From Clostridiales bacterium UBA1770 (GTDB lineage Bacteria > Bacillota > Clostridia > Oscillospirales > CAG-272): a DNA stretch of 64,000 nt. The notes beneath the pieces were generated by a model. It did not search any database. It was not told the origin of the DNA and was given only the letters and a program-made list of their open reading frames with translations. How positions within the stretch are numbered: position 1 is the stretch's first letter; each line of letters opens with the position of its first letter. Of this stretch, positions 7,833 to 16,776 are shown one piece after another. The stretch lies in the NCBI GenBank assembly GCA_002315325.1, contig DCGU01000080.1:19877-83876 (forward strand), read 5' to 3'. The translations under genes and the position numbers were made by a program.

Positions 7833-8582
7833 TCAATATCCCAGCCGGCACGTATCGTATACGGCCTGTGCGGCAGGGCTTAGGGGACGTCTGCCTTTTT
7901 CGTCGGCGGGTACGTCGTGTAAAAGAAGGGGAGGGGTAACGACAAGGCCCGTGGCACCGCCCTTGACGGCTTCGGTTAAAACCATACAGGGACCGGTTTT
8001 TGTATCGGCGTGCACGAAGGTCATCCGTTTTGGGGACAGGCGTGCGGCCTGCAGGGCTGCCATTAAATCGGCCAGGCGGTCGGGACGCCATACGCAGACG
8101 AAACGTCCCCCTGTTTTCAGGATGCGCGCACCGCAGGCGCAAAAGTCCGCAATGCCCCCGAAAACCTCGTGACGCGCCGTATTTTTGGCGTCACAGTCGT
8201 TTGCGGCACCGCTGTCCGTTCGCATATAAGGCGGATTGCAAAAGACCGTATTGACTTCGCCCCCGCAGGCGGAAAGGCCCCACGTGCGGACGTCACCCTG
8301 TTGTACCGTCATGCGGTCTTCAAGGTTGTTTTCCGTGACGTTGCGTCCGGCAACGGCGACGAATTCCTCCTGAATTTCCAGGGCAGTAATATGCGCAAAT
8401 TTATTTTTGGAGGCGCACAACAGGGAAATAACGCCGGTCCCCGTACCGAGTTCCACGGCGCGTGCACGCGGTGCAGGCCGCAAATAGGCAGCCAGCAGGT
8501 ATGCGTCGGTGCCGAACGTCAATCCCTCGGACAGTTGACGCAAAGACAAATCGTTGTTGATGCGGTCGAAACGTTCTTTCAC
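7833..8582 (-). CDS. TrmN6/YfiC-like tRNA adenine-N6 methyltransferase
   Basis: A 249-residue SAM-dependent methyltransferase when started at GTG 8582, which follows a clear AAGGAGGG; a longer frame upstream lacks homology-like sequence. The N-terminus LTFGTDAYLLAAYL precedes motif I (VELGTGTGVISLLCA) and an acidic loop (ALEIQEEF). Motif IV is NPPY (FCNPPYMR), diagnostic for amino-methylation of adenine or glutamine. The order and motifs match the tRNA1Val A37 N6-methyltransferase group found in many Firmicutes. The C-terminus carries KGGATGLVVTPPLLLHD, common in the group. The exact tRNA target is inferred from family. Confidence 0.85.
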   Translation of the reverse strand: MKERFDRINNDLSLRQLSEGLTFGTDAYLLAAYLRPAPRARAVELGTGTGVISLLCASKNKFAHITALEIQEEFVAVAGRNVTENNLEDRMTVQQGDVRTWGLSACGGEVNTVFCNPPYMRTDSGAANDCDAKNTARHEVFGGIADFCACGARILKTGGRFVCVWRPDRLADLMAALQAARLSPKRMTFVHADTKTGPCMVLTEAVKGGATGLVVTPPLLLHDVPADEKGRRPLSPAAQAVYDTCRLGY

Positions 8583-8642
8583 GTCGGCCCTCCTTCCAAA
8601 AGAAAAAAGTAAAACGCAGTTTGACAATGGATCGGAAAAGAA

Positions 8643-8673
8643 AAAACGGAGCAGAGATTGGTCTGCTCCGTTT
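8643..8673 (-). terminator. Terminator after the ferredoxin gene
   Basis: On the minus strand ACGGAGCAGA pairs with TCTGCTCCGT followed by TTTTTT. It lies 12 bp past the ferredoxin stop and separates it from the methylase gene. Confidence 0.88.
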
Positions 8674-8684
8674 CTTTTCATTGA

Positions 8685-8858
8685 TTATTTGTCCTCTACG
8701 GGAGCACCCACAGGGCAGTTCTCAGCACAAGTGCCGCAATCAATGCAGGTATCAGCGTCGATAACGTACTTGCCGTCACCCTCGGAAATGGCGCCAACGG
8801 GGCAGCCTTCTGCACATGCGCCGCATGCAACGCAATCATCGGTAATTTTGTAAGCCAT
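8685..8858 (-). CDS. 2[4Fe-4S] ferredoxin
   Basis: A 57-residue clostridial-type ferredoxin, translated by eye from ATG 8858. Two C-X2-C-X2-C-X3-C-P clusters are seen: Cys9, 12, 15 and 19 (CVACGACAEGCP) and Cys38, 41, 44 and 48 (CIDCGTCAENCP), giving eight ligands for two [4Fe-4S] centres. It is a soluble low-potential electron carrier typical of strict anaerobes. AAGGAGGAT-type ribosome-binding sequence lies upstream. The gene is monocistronic with its own promoter and terminator, as expected for a highly expressed carrier. Confidence 0.96.
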   Translation of the reverse strand: MAYKITDDCVACGACAEGCPVGAISEGDGKYVIDADTCIDCGTCAENCPVGAPVEDK

Positions 8859-8890
8859 GGTTATATCCTCCTTATTAGGTTTTCGTTTCT

Positions 8891-8918
8891 ATTGTATCAC
8901 ATTTTTATAAAAAAGCAA
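8891..8918 (-). promoter_or_regulatory. Promoter for the ferredoxin gene
   Basis: Minus-strand TTGCTT at 8918-8913 and TACAAT at 8896-8891, 16-bp spacer, within an A/T-rich tract that may act as an UP element. Confidence 0.7.
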
Positions 8919-8976
8919 CTGTTTTTTTGTGAAAAAATCGGGAGTGATTTTAAAAAATACTGCAGAGAATAGGAGG

Positions 8977-10335
8977 TCAGTTTCTGCCTCTCTTTTTGCC
9001 GCCCTCGTCATCGTCGTCGGGAGGCGGTGCTGCAAAGGAAATCACGCGGATTTGCGCTGCCGTGTAGTTCTTCACGGAATTGACGATTTCGTTGTTTTTA
9101 TTTTTCTCCTGAACGGATACCTTCATGGATTCGGTCAGGGGTAAAAGACCGATGACGGTGCCGACACCGTCCGGCGTTTCCACCGTACTGCCGACCGGCG
9201 GCAATACTTTCAGGGCGCTTTCATACGTGCTGTATTCATAATCCAGGCAGCACATCAGTCGGCCGCAGTTGCCGGAAATCTTGCCGGAGTTGAGCGACAG
9301 GTTTTGTTCCTTGACCATCTTGATGGCGACCTGCGTAAAGTCAGGCAGGAAGGTCGAACAACACAGGCGGCGGCCGCAGGCGCCCAGACCGCCCAACATT
9401 CTGGCCTCGTCGCGGATACCGATTTGGCGCAGCTCAATACGGGTGCGGAAAATGGACGCCAGGTCTTTAACAAGATCACGGAAGTCAACGCGCCCGCCCG
9501 AGGTGAAATAGAATAACAGTTTGGTGCGGTCAAAGGCGTATTGCGCCTCCACCAGTTTCATATCGAGTTTGTGCGCTTCAATGCGTCCCTGTGCAATGGT
9601 AAACGCATCTTTTTCTTTTTCGTGGTTTTCTGCGTTGGCAGCATCGTCTTCGGGCGTGGCGATACGGACCACGGTACGCAGCGGCTGTACGACGTTCTTT
9701 TCGGGCACGCGTTTGTTGCCGAAAATGATTTCGGCGTATTCCAAACCGCGCGCGGTTTCCACGATAACGTGTTGCCCGGCGGTGATGGTCAGGTCCCCCG
9801 GTGCGAAATAATAGGTTTTGCCTGCCGCGGCAAAACGTACGCCGACCACGACCGCGCAGGGAACGTCATCGGGATAGTCGTCCAGTTTTTGGAAAACGAC
9901 GGGCAGTTCTGCCAGGTCGAATTCGGGGATGACAATCGGTTCTTCCGCCGGCTTCTTCTCGATAACGGCCTGTCTGCGTAACTCGTTTTCAAACGGCTGT
10001 TCCGTTGTCTGCTCGGGACGGTCTCGGCGGTCGCCGTGCCGGTTTTTGCCGTGACGGTCGTGCCGTTTGCCGTTGCCGTTTTGGTTATTGTTTTGGTTGC
10101 GGTTTTGCTGTTGCTGCGGCGCTTTGTCCGGTTTTGCGGCGTTCGCATTGTTGGTTGCAATGGTTTCGGTCGCCTCGGAACGTGCTTCCTGCATGACGGC
10201 GTTTTTATTTTCGCCGTGCGGGCGATTCCCGTGATGGTGGTGACTGCCGCCGCGATGACCGCGATGGTTTCCGCGGGGGGCGCCGCTTTCGGCTCCGCCG
10301 TTATTTTGTACGTTGCGTTGGTTTTCGTTTTCCAT
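8977..10335 (-). CDS. ricT: PSP1-domain protein RicT (YaaT), with long low-complexity N-terminus
   Basis: A 452-residue protein. Residues from about 145 form the PSP1 domain (VVVGVRFAAAGKTYYF onward), with the cysteine-rich signatures GACGRRLCC and CGRLMCCLDYEY. In B. subtilis RicT these cysteines bind Fe-S with RicA and RicF, and the complex assists RNase Y and the Spo0A phosphorelay. The first 130 or so residues are a disordered Asn/His/Arg/Gln-rich tail with RGG-like and poly-His stretches that ordinary RicT lacks. ATG 10335 follows GAGGTC. It sits 37 bp after holB, the classical holB-ricT arrangement of Firmicutes. The C-terminus ends in an acidic-then-basic tail. The domain call is firm; the function of the tail is unknown. 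Confidence 0.92.
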   Translation of the reverse strand: MENENQRNVQNNGGAESGAPRGNHRGHRGGSHHHHGNRPHGENKNAVMQEARSEATETIATNNANAAKPDKAPQQQQNRNQNNNQNGNGKRHDRHGKNRHGDRRDRPEQTTEQPFENELRRQAVIEKKPAEEPIVIPEFDLAELPVVFQKLDDYPDDVPCAVVVGVRFAAAGKTYYFAPGDLTITAGQHVIVETARGLEYAEIIFGNKRVPEKNVVQPLRTVVRIATPEDDAANAENHEKEKDAFTIAQGRIEAHKLDMKLVEAQYAFDRTKLLFYFTSGGRVDFRDLVKDLASIFRTRIELRQIGIRDEARMLGGLGACGRRLCCSTFLPDFTQVAIKMVKEQNLSLNSGKISGNCGRLMCCLDYEYSTYESALKVLPPVGSTVETPDGVGTVIGLLPLTESMKVSVQEKNKNNEIVNSVKNYTAAQIRVISFAAPPPDDDDEGGKKRGRN

Positions 10336-10372
10336 GAAAATGACCTCTTTTTCTGAAATGGAGTCGCGGTAA

Positions 10373-11404
10373 TCACCGCACAAGACCCGTGCCAAGTGCC
10401 AATCGGGACATGGTTAGGGGAATATTGGCATTGCGGCGGACGATGGCGTCACGCGCTTCATCTACCGTTTGCCATAGGTAAAGCAGTTTTTTGGCAGATA
10501 CCCGTTCCACCAGGAGCTCGGCAGCGTCGCGGTCCGTATAGAACAGCAGCGGTGCCGTTTCGTCTCGCTTGAGCAGGGCCAGGTCGCGCAGGGCCGTTTG
10601 TACACGTTCCAAACTCTCCCCCAAATCTTCTCGTTTGGAACCGAGTGCATCCAACAGCGGGAAGGCGGTTTCGGGGGAAACGGGACGAATCAGTGCCTCG
10701 GCAAATTTGGCGGCCGCCGTTCGTTTTTCAAGCAATACGGTGCGGGATTTGTCGTTCAAAAAGGATAGGGCACGGCCAATGGAGCCGTTTGCTGCAAGTG
10801 CAACCTGTTCCAACTCATCCTGCGCTGCGGCTGCAATGCCGCTTTGCCGCAGTGCCTTGATGGTGAGCGCGGTGTCAGCCGGTAATAATCGGAGAACCGG
10901 CGCACGGCTGCGTATCGTTTCCAACAGGACGGAAGCATCGGTACACAGGAGTAAAAACAACACGTAGGCGGGCGGCTCTTCCAGCGTCAGCAGGAAGGCG
11001 TTTTGCGCCGCCGTCGTCATCAATTGCGCGTCTTCAATGATATAGACCTTCATGGGGGATTCAATGGGGGCCAAAACTACGTCTTCCCGAACGCCCCGGA
11101 TGGGGTCAATCCCCAGGGATGCTTTATCCGCTTCGCGATGTACGAAGCTCATATCCGGATTATTGCCGGACAGGATTTTTTTGCAGGCGGGGCAGTGCAT
11201 ACAGGGCAACGTTCCGCCCGGTTTTCCGCGTTCTTGACAACAAACGGACATAAACAGGCGCTGGGCTATCATGTGTTTCCCCATGCCGGCGGCGCCTTCC
11301 AAAATATATGCGTGATTTAACTTGCCTGTGTCGGCGGCAAGCCCCAACGTCCCGCAAAGAGCGTCATTGGCAACGACGTCGGGCATATAAACTCTGTCAT
11401 TCAT
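10373..11404 (-). CDS. holB: DNA polymerase III subunit delta'
   Basis: A 343-residue clamp-loader subunit of the AAA+ family. It carries the Walker A-like EGAAGMGKHM at about residues 36-45, a zinc module with four cysteines (CCQERGK then CMHCPACKK), the Walker B-like region YIIEDAQLMT, and SRAPVLRL as the SRC-like arginine-finger region. Delta' and DnaX share the fold; the short length without a C-terminal tau domain and the neighbour ricT favour holB. It acts in the replisome to load the sliding clamp. The gene follows trkH by 33 bp and precedes ricT, so it appears cotranscribed with potassium uptake genes. Confidence 0.92.
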   Translation of the reverse strand: MNDRVYMPDVVANDALCGTLGLAADTGKLNHAYILEGAAGMGKHMIAQRLFMSVCCQERGKPGGTLPCMHCPACKKILSGNNPDMSFVHREADKASLGIDPIRGVREDVVLAPIESPMKVYIIEDAQLMTTAAQNAFLLTLEEPPAYVLFLLLCTDASVLLETIRSRAPVLRLLPADTALTIKALRQSGIAAAAQDELEQVALAANGSIGRALSFLNDKSRTVLLEKRTAAAKFAEALIRPVSPETAFPLLDALGSKREDLGESLERVQTALRDLALLKRDETAPLLFYTDRDAAELLVERVSAKKLLYLWQTVDEARDAIVRRNANIPLTMSRLALGTGLVR

Positions 11405-11437
11405 GTTGCGTGAACCAATGCGCTCCTTCTTTGCAAA

Positions 11438-12901
11438 TTAAGCTTTTTTTGCCCAGGTGCCCGGCAAAAACAACAGCAGCAGGGGATAAATTTCCAAACG
11501 TCCTGCCAACATATCGATCATCAATACGATCTTGCTGCATAAGGACGCGGCACCGAAATTACAGGTCGGACCGAAGGCGTCAAACCCGGGGCCGATATTA
11601 TTCAAACAGGAAATAACGGCGGAAGCGGAGGAAGTTAACGTCGTACAGGCGGGGTCCCCGGCAACAACCAAAAAACTGACCGCCATTATGACGGCGTAAA
11701 TAATGAAATACGTGATCGCAGCCGTAACGATTCGCTCGTCCACCGGCGTGCCGTTGATGCGAATAACCTGTACCTTATTGGGGTGCAGCATTTTCTGTAT
11801 ACTGCGCTTGCCGGCGCGGCACAGCAGCATCACGCGGGAACATTTCAGGCCGCCGCAGGTACTGCCGGCGCAGGCACCGAACAACATCAATACTAACAGT
11901 ATCGCTTTGGATAGATTGGGCCACAGGTCAAAATCGGTCGTGGAATAGCCCGTGGTTGTGATAATGGACGAAACCTGGAAAAAGGCATGGCGCAGCGTTT
12001 CACCAAAGGTGCCGTACAGGCTGCGTACGTTGATGGTAATGATAATGGTTGCCGCAGCAACAATCAACCCGTACGCACGCAGTTCTTCATCGTGCCCTAC
12101 GGTGCGGAACCGTCTCAACAGGCATAAATAATAGATAGCGAAATTGACGCCGAACAGCAGCATGAAAATCGACGTGACGTTTTGCACGTAGGGGGAAAAC
12201 GAGGCCATACTGTCATTCAAAATACCGAACCCGCCGGTGCCGGCTGTACCGAGCGCCGTGCACAGCGCTTCAAACGGCGTCATATTGCCGAAAAGTAAGA
12301 AAACGAAATTGACAACCGTCAACGTTAAATAGATAGAATATAAAATACGGGTGGAATGCTTGATTTTGGGCACCAGTTTGCCGATGCTGGGACCGGCGCT
12401 TTCGGCACGCATAACCTGCATATTGAGCCCTGCGTTGCGGGCATTGTCGGGGGCAATTGCCAAAAGAAGCACCAAAACGCCCATACCGCCGAGCCAATGG
12501 GTAAAACTGCGCCAAAAGAGAATGGCATGCGGCAGACTTTCTACGTCGGACAGGACGGACGCCCCCGTTGTCGTAAAGCCGGAGATGGTTTCAAACAACG
12601 CATCGCCGAAATTGGGGATGGCACCCGAAATCACGAACGGCAGACAACCGATGACAGACAGCGCAATCCAGGAAAGCCCCGTGCTGACCATGGCCTCACG
12701 GGTAAAGAAACTGCGTTCCGCTCCGCGTGCCGTCAATAATAAAACGACTGCAATAACGGCAGCGGCGCCGACGGCAACGGCAAATCCCCAAAACACCTGC
12801 CGCTGTCGTGCAAACAGGGCCATGAACAGGGATGGGAGCATAAAGACAGCCTCGATGGCCATAATACTGCCGATAAATTTTCCGATTTGTTTATAGTTCA
12901 T
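11438..12901 (-). CDS. trkH: Trk/Ktr-type potassium uptake membrane protein
   Basis: A 487-residue polytopic membrane protein starting MNYKQIGKFIGS. It contains the four P-loop selectivity regions expected of TrkH/KtrB, for example ETISGFTTTGASV, LGTAGTGGFG, SSIITTTGYSTTDFDLWP and NNIGPGFDAFG. It forms the K+-conducting pore and pairs with the NAD-binding TrkA regulator encoded immediately upstream. It starts 38 bp after the trkA stop. The length and the long N-terminal hairpin favour TrkH over the shorter KtrB. Confidence 0.94.
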   Translation of the reverse strand: MNYKQIGKFIGSIMAIEAVFMLPSLFMALFARQRQVFWGFAVAVGAAAVIAVVLLLTARGAERSFFTREAMVSTGLSWIALSVIGCLPFVISGAIPNFGDALFETISGFTTTGASVLSDVESLPHAILFWRSFTHWLGGMGVLVLLLAIAPDNARNAGLNMQVMRAESAGPSIGKLVPKIKHSTRILYSIYLTLTVVNFVFLLFGNMTPFEALCTALGTAGTGGFGILNDSMASFSPYVQNVTSIFMLLFGVNFAIYYLCLLRRFRTVGHDEELRAYGLIVAAATIIITINVRSLYGTFGETLRHAFFQVSSIITTTGYSTTDFDLWPNLSKAILLVLMLFGACAGSTCGGLKCSRVMLLCRAGKRSIQKMLHPNKVQVIRINGTPVDERIVTAAITYFIIYAVIMAVSFLVVAGDPACTTLTSSASAVISCLNNIGPGFDAFGPTCNFGAASLCSKIVLMIDMLAGRLEIYPLLLLFLPGTWAKKA

Positions 12902-12939
12902 AGGGTGGAAACGTCCTTTCCGGACGGCACGGTGCGCCG

Positions 12940-14298
12940 TCAGTCAAAGATATCGTTGATATTACGTACGATGACGTCGTCGCCGGTGACGATAACCATA
13001 TCGTCGCCCTTGTCAAACGTTGTGGAACCGTTGGGAATGGTCGTGACGCCGGCACGCGTGATGGCAACGATCAGGATATTCTTTTTCAAGTGCAAATCTT
13101 TCAGCGGAACGCCGAGGTGGCGGGTGCTCTCATTAACGGCAAACTCCATAATGGTTGCCTGTCCGTCGGCAATCGTGTGCATGGACAGGGCAGCACCCTG
13201 CTGGTTTTGCATGGCACGGATATAGGTGACAATGGTATCGCTGGACAGGCGGCGCGGGCAAATAATCGAGCCGATGGGCAGATTATACAGCAGGCGCGAA
13301 TTTTCTTCCCGCGACAACTTGGTAATGACCTGCGGCACGCCGCCGGCAGAACCATACATGGAAATGACCATGTTGAGTTCATCCATACCGGTCAGGGATA
13401 CCAGCGTATCGGTATCTTTGATACGTTCTTCATTTAACAGTTCGCGGTTGCTGGCATCGCCGCAGATAATATCGGCTTCGGGCAGCAGCGTTGCCAGTTC
13501 GTGACAGCGGTTCTCATCATTGTCAATCAGGCAAACGGCAATGTTGTTCGCCAGTAACTGTTTGGCCAAATAAAAACCGATGCGGTCGCCGCCGGCAATC
13601 ATGACGCGGCGCACTTTTCGCGTGGTGATACCCAGATTTTTAAGCAGGGTGGGCAAAACGTCGGTGGGGGCAGTGACGAAAATACGGTCGCCCTCTTTGA
13701 GCATAAAGTTACCGCCGGGTGCCTCCGCACGGCCGTTTCGCACGACGGTGCAAACCAAAACGCGGCAGCGGACGCGTCCGGGCAGGGCAGACAGCGTAAC
13801 GTTGCGCAGGGGACTGTCTTTATCCACCAATAATTCTACGATTTGCGCACGGCTTTTGGCCAGCGTTTCGCGTTTTAAAAAACCGGGATAAAAGACCAAA
13901 TCGGCAATTTCATCTGCAGCCTGTTTTTCGGGATTGATGGTCATGGACAGACCAAAATCTTCCTGCATCAAATAGGTTTGGTCCAAATATTCGGGGTCGC
14001 GAATACGGGCAATGGTATGAATGCGGGGATTGAGCTTGTGCGCGGTCAAACAACTTAACATATTGACGACGTCGTCACCCGTGGTGGCTATCAACAAATC
14101 CTGCTGATAAACGTTGGCCAATTCCAACGCACGTTTTGTGGCGCAGTTCCCCTCAACAGTCATAACGTCATATCGGTCCACACCGGCGGACAATACGTTC
14201 GCATCGGTATCAATCAACGTGACGTCGTGCCCGTCCGTCGTCAATTGACGGCAGAGGGTGGAGCCGACTTTGCCTTTTCCCGCAACAACGATTTTCAT
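12940..14298 (-). CDS. trkA: Trk system potassium uptake regulatory protein TrkA
   Basis: A 452-residue cytosolic RCK protein with two tandem TrkA_N Rossmann domains (VVAGKGKVGS at the N-terminus; MIAGGDRIGFYLAK near residue 230) and two TrkA_C domains. NAD(H)/nucleotide binding gates the TrkH channel. ATG 14298 follows GAAGGAATGG; the longer in-frame extension would overlap the promoter and is rejected. It is the first gene of the trkA-trkH-holB-ricT run and has a good promoter. Confidence 0.94.
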   Translation of the reverse strand: MKIVVAGKGKVGSTLCRQLTTDGHDVTLIDTDANVLSAGVDRYDVMTVEGNCATKRALELANVYQQDLLIATTGDDVVNMLSCLTAHKLNPRIHTIARIRDPEYLDQTYLMQEDFGLSMTINPEKQAADEIADLVFYPGFLKRETLAKSRAQIVELLVDKDSPLRNVTLSALPGRVRCRVLVCTVVRNGRAEAPGGNFMLKEGDRIFVTAPTDVLPTLLKNLGITTRKVRRVMIAGGDRIGFYLAKQLLANNIAVCLIDNDENRCHELATLLPEADIICGDASNRELLNEERIKDTDTLVSLTGMDELNMVISMYGSAGGVPQVITKLSREENSRLLYNLPIGSIICPRRLSSDTIVTYIRAMQNQQGAALSMHTIADGQATIMEFAVNESTRHLGVPLKDLHLKKNILIVAITRAGVTTIPNGSTTFDKGDDMVIVTGDDVIVRNINDIFD

Positions 14299-14343
14299 GT
14301 TTCGGCCATTCCTTCTAACATAATAATAAAAATATTTCATATA

Positions 14344-14372
14344 AGTATAACACAAAATGCCGTGAAATTCAA
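14344..14372 (-). promoter_or_regulatory. Promoter for trkA operon
   Basis: Minus-strand TTGAAT at 14372-14367 and TATACT at 14349-14344 with a 17-bp spacer. Confidence 0.75.
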
Positions 14373-14455
14373 GTCGAGCGGTACACCGGTACTGCAGCGG
14401 GAAACGTAAGCGCCGCAGTGCGACCGCACCGCCCGTCAATTTGCACGGCGGGGAC

Positions 14456-14484
14456 TTGACACCGATGGGGTAAAACTATATAAT
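14456..14484 (+). promoter_or_regulatory. Promoter for the glycosidase pair
   Basis: TTGACA at 14456-14461 and TATAAT at 14479-14484 with a 17-bp spacer, a perfect consensus promoter. No obvious operator palindrome is seen around it. Confidence 0.85.
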
Positions 14485-14547
14485 AAAACCCGTATATGGC
14501 GTTTTGTTATTGAACGTAATACGCGCTGAAAGGACCGAAATACTGCA

Positions 14548-16740
14548 ATGAAATTTCAACAGATTTTCGAGGATGCGCAGTGGATTGCCGCATCCGATTT
14601 TAACAAGTGCCCCGTCCTGTATCAAAAGTTTACCGTGAAGGGCAGTCCCCGCTCGGCGGAGCTGCGCATTTTGGGTTTCGGTACGTTTGAAGCGTATTTG
14701 AACGGGAAACGTGTGGGGGACGAGTGGTTCCAACCGCTCTCCACCGATTACGAGCAGCGGCAATGGGCGCCGGTCGGTGAACAGACTGCCTTCCGCACCA
14801 TCGTGCCGCACTATCCCGTCGCCGATTTGCTGGTGCCGGGCGAAAACGTGCTGACCGTCATCCTGGGTAACGGCTGGTATTCTTTCCCCACCGACTGGAA
14901 AAAGACGTACGGCGGTATGAAGGCCGCATGGCGCCTTGCCTATGGTGACGATGAAGGTGATCATCGTATTTATTCCGCTACGGACAGCGTCGTTTGGCAG
15001 GATTCCTTTGTCAAAAAGAGTGAGTTGATCCGCGGGGAAGACCACGATTATAACGGCTGGGACGAAAAACTGATGCTGCCCGGTGCCGATTTGTCAGGAC
15101 TCGAGCACGTTGTGCCGGCACCTGCCCCAGAAAGCAATTTTGAATATTCCGACTGTCCTGCGGATAAAGTGGTCCGCAAAATCACCCCCACGGTCGTCAG
15201 CACCGATGCACAGGGTACGCTGTACGATATCGGTATCAATACGAGCGGTGTGCCGGTCCTGCATTTTGAAAAAGGCGACACGTCGCTGGTTGAACTTTCC
15301 TTCAGCGAAGAACTGAAGGACGGTGCGCTCGATCCGTTCCACACCGGCCGTCAGTCGGCTTCCACCGTGAACGACGGCAAAGAACGCGACGACTGGATGC
15401 GTTACACCTGGATTGCCTGCCGTTATATTTACGTCAAGGGCAGCGCAAAACTTGTGTCTTTCTGGCAGATTCACACGGCGGTTCAACCCGCTGCCGACTT
15501 TACCTCGGACAACGAAACGCTCAACTGGATTTGGCAGGCCTACCAAAATACCCAATTGTCCAATATGCATAGGGGCATTCCTTCCGACTGCCCGCACCTG
15601 GAACGCCGCGGGTATACCGGTGACGGTCAGCTCGTTTGCCGTGCATCCATGAAGATGCTGGCAGCCAAAGATTTTTACGAAAAATGGATTAACGATATTT
15701 CCGATTGCCAGGACCGTATCAGCGGCCACGTGCAGTACACCGCGCCCTACATTAAGAGCGGCGGCGGCCCCGGCGGTTGGGGCGGCGCCATCGTCTTCGT
15801 GCCGCTGGCATTTTGGGAAATCTACGGGGACGATCAATTCCTGGCGCCCATGTATCCGCAGATGCTGGAATACTTCCGCTATTTGGAGGCCCACAGCGAA
15901 TACGGCCTTGTGACGTCGGATAAGGCAGGGGAGTGGTGCCTGGGCGACTGGTGTACCCCCGATCTTATCGCCCTGCCGGCCCCCTTTGTCAACAACTATT
16001 TCTACGTCAAAGCACTGGAAGGCGCCATCAAGGTCGCCAAACATATCGGGCGTGAGGCGGATATTCCCATGATGCTGGAACGCATCAACTACCGCCGCAG
16101 CGTCACCCGCGCCGCTTATATGAACCCGTTTGACGGCAACTTTATCGGCAACCGTCAGGGCGCCAACGGTTTTGCGTTGGATATGGGCATCGGCGACGAG
16201 CGCACCAAGAAGAACTTTATCGAGCATTATCAGGCAGACCCGTATTACGACACCGGTATCTTCGGTACCGAAATTATCACGCGGCTGCTGTTCGAATACG
16301 GCGAAGCCGAAACGGCCGTTGCCGTTTTGACAGCGGATGCACCGCACGGCTTCGGCGCATGGCGCAAATGGGGCTGCACGACGCTTTGGGAATACTGGGT
16401 CGTTTCCCGCTCTCACAGCCATCCCATGTTCGGCGCCGTGACCGAAAACCTGCTCACCGAAATTTTGGGCATCAAACAAACGGCAAATTCCCGCGGCTTT
16501 ACCTCGGTTGTGATTCAACCGAAATTGGTGCCGCAGGTCAATCAGGCGCAAGGTTACGTGACCACCGCCTATGGCAAATTGAGCGTTGCCTTTACCAAAA
16601 AAGACGGCCAAGTTACCTATACGATCGACGTTCCTGCAGGTTTGTCCGCTACGTTGATTTGGGGTGAAGAGCACAAGGACGACCAACTCACCGTGCTGAA
16701 GGCCGGCGTGAACGTCGTTACTGCCGCCTGCAGCTGCTGA
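14548..16740 (+). CDS. GH78-like alpha-L-rhamnosidase-type glycosidase
   Basis: A 730-residue protein with an N-terminal beta-sandwich (FEAYLNGKRVGDEWFQPLST region), an (alpha/alpha)6 catalytic domain and a small C-terminal beta domain. The catalytic-domain landmark CPHLERRGYTGDGQ at residues 348-361 corresponds to the GH78 signature C-P-x-x-x-E-R-x-G-x-x-G-D, with Glu352 and Asp359 conserved. The C-terminal GCTTLWEYW and GITxT-like segments also fit. No signal peptide is present (start MKFQQIFEDAQW), so it acts in the cytoplasm on imported oligosaccharide or glycoside. It is followed 36 bp later by a GH38 mannosidase under the same promoter. Substrate could differ from rhamnose, since related GH106-like and unclassified families exist. 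Confidence 0.82.
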   Translation: MKFQQIFEDAQWIAASDFNKCPVLYQKFTVKGSPRSAELRILGFGTFEAYLNGKRVGDEWFQPLSTDYEQRQWAPVGEQTAFRTIVPHYPVADLLVPGENVLTVILGNGWYSFPTDWKKTYGGMKAAWRLAYGDDEGDHRIYSATDSVVWQDSFVKKSELIRGEDHDYNGWDEKLMLPGADLSGLEHVVPAPAPESNFEYSDCPADKVVRKITPTVVSTDAQGTLYDIGINTSGVPVLHFEKGDTSLVELSFSEELKDGALDPFHTGRQSASTVNDGKERDDWMRYTWIACRYIYVKGSAKLVSFWQIHTAVQPAADFTSDNETLNWIWQAYQNTQLSNMHRGIPSDCPHLERRGYTGDGQLVCRASMKMLAAKDFYEKWINDISDCQDRISGHVQYTAPYIKSGGGPGGWGGAIVFVPLAFWEIYGDDQFLAPMYPQMLEYFRYLEAHSEYGLVTSDKAGEWCLGDWCTPDLIALPAPFVNNYFYVKALEGAIKVAKHIGREADIPMMLERINYRRSVTRAAYMNPFDGNFIGNRQGANGFALDMGIGDERTKKNFIEHYQADPYYDTGIFGTEIITRLLFEYGEAETAVAVLTADAPHGFGAWRKWGCTTLWEYWVVSRSHSHPMFGAVTENLLTEILGIKQTANSRGFTSVVIQPKLVPQVNQAQGYVTTAYGKLSVAFTKKDGQVTYTIDVPAGLSATLIWGEEHKDDQLTVLKAGVNVVTAACSC

Positions 16741-16776
16741 AATAAAGAATAATTAAACACTGAAAGGGTTAAAAAT

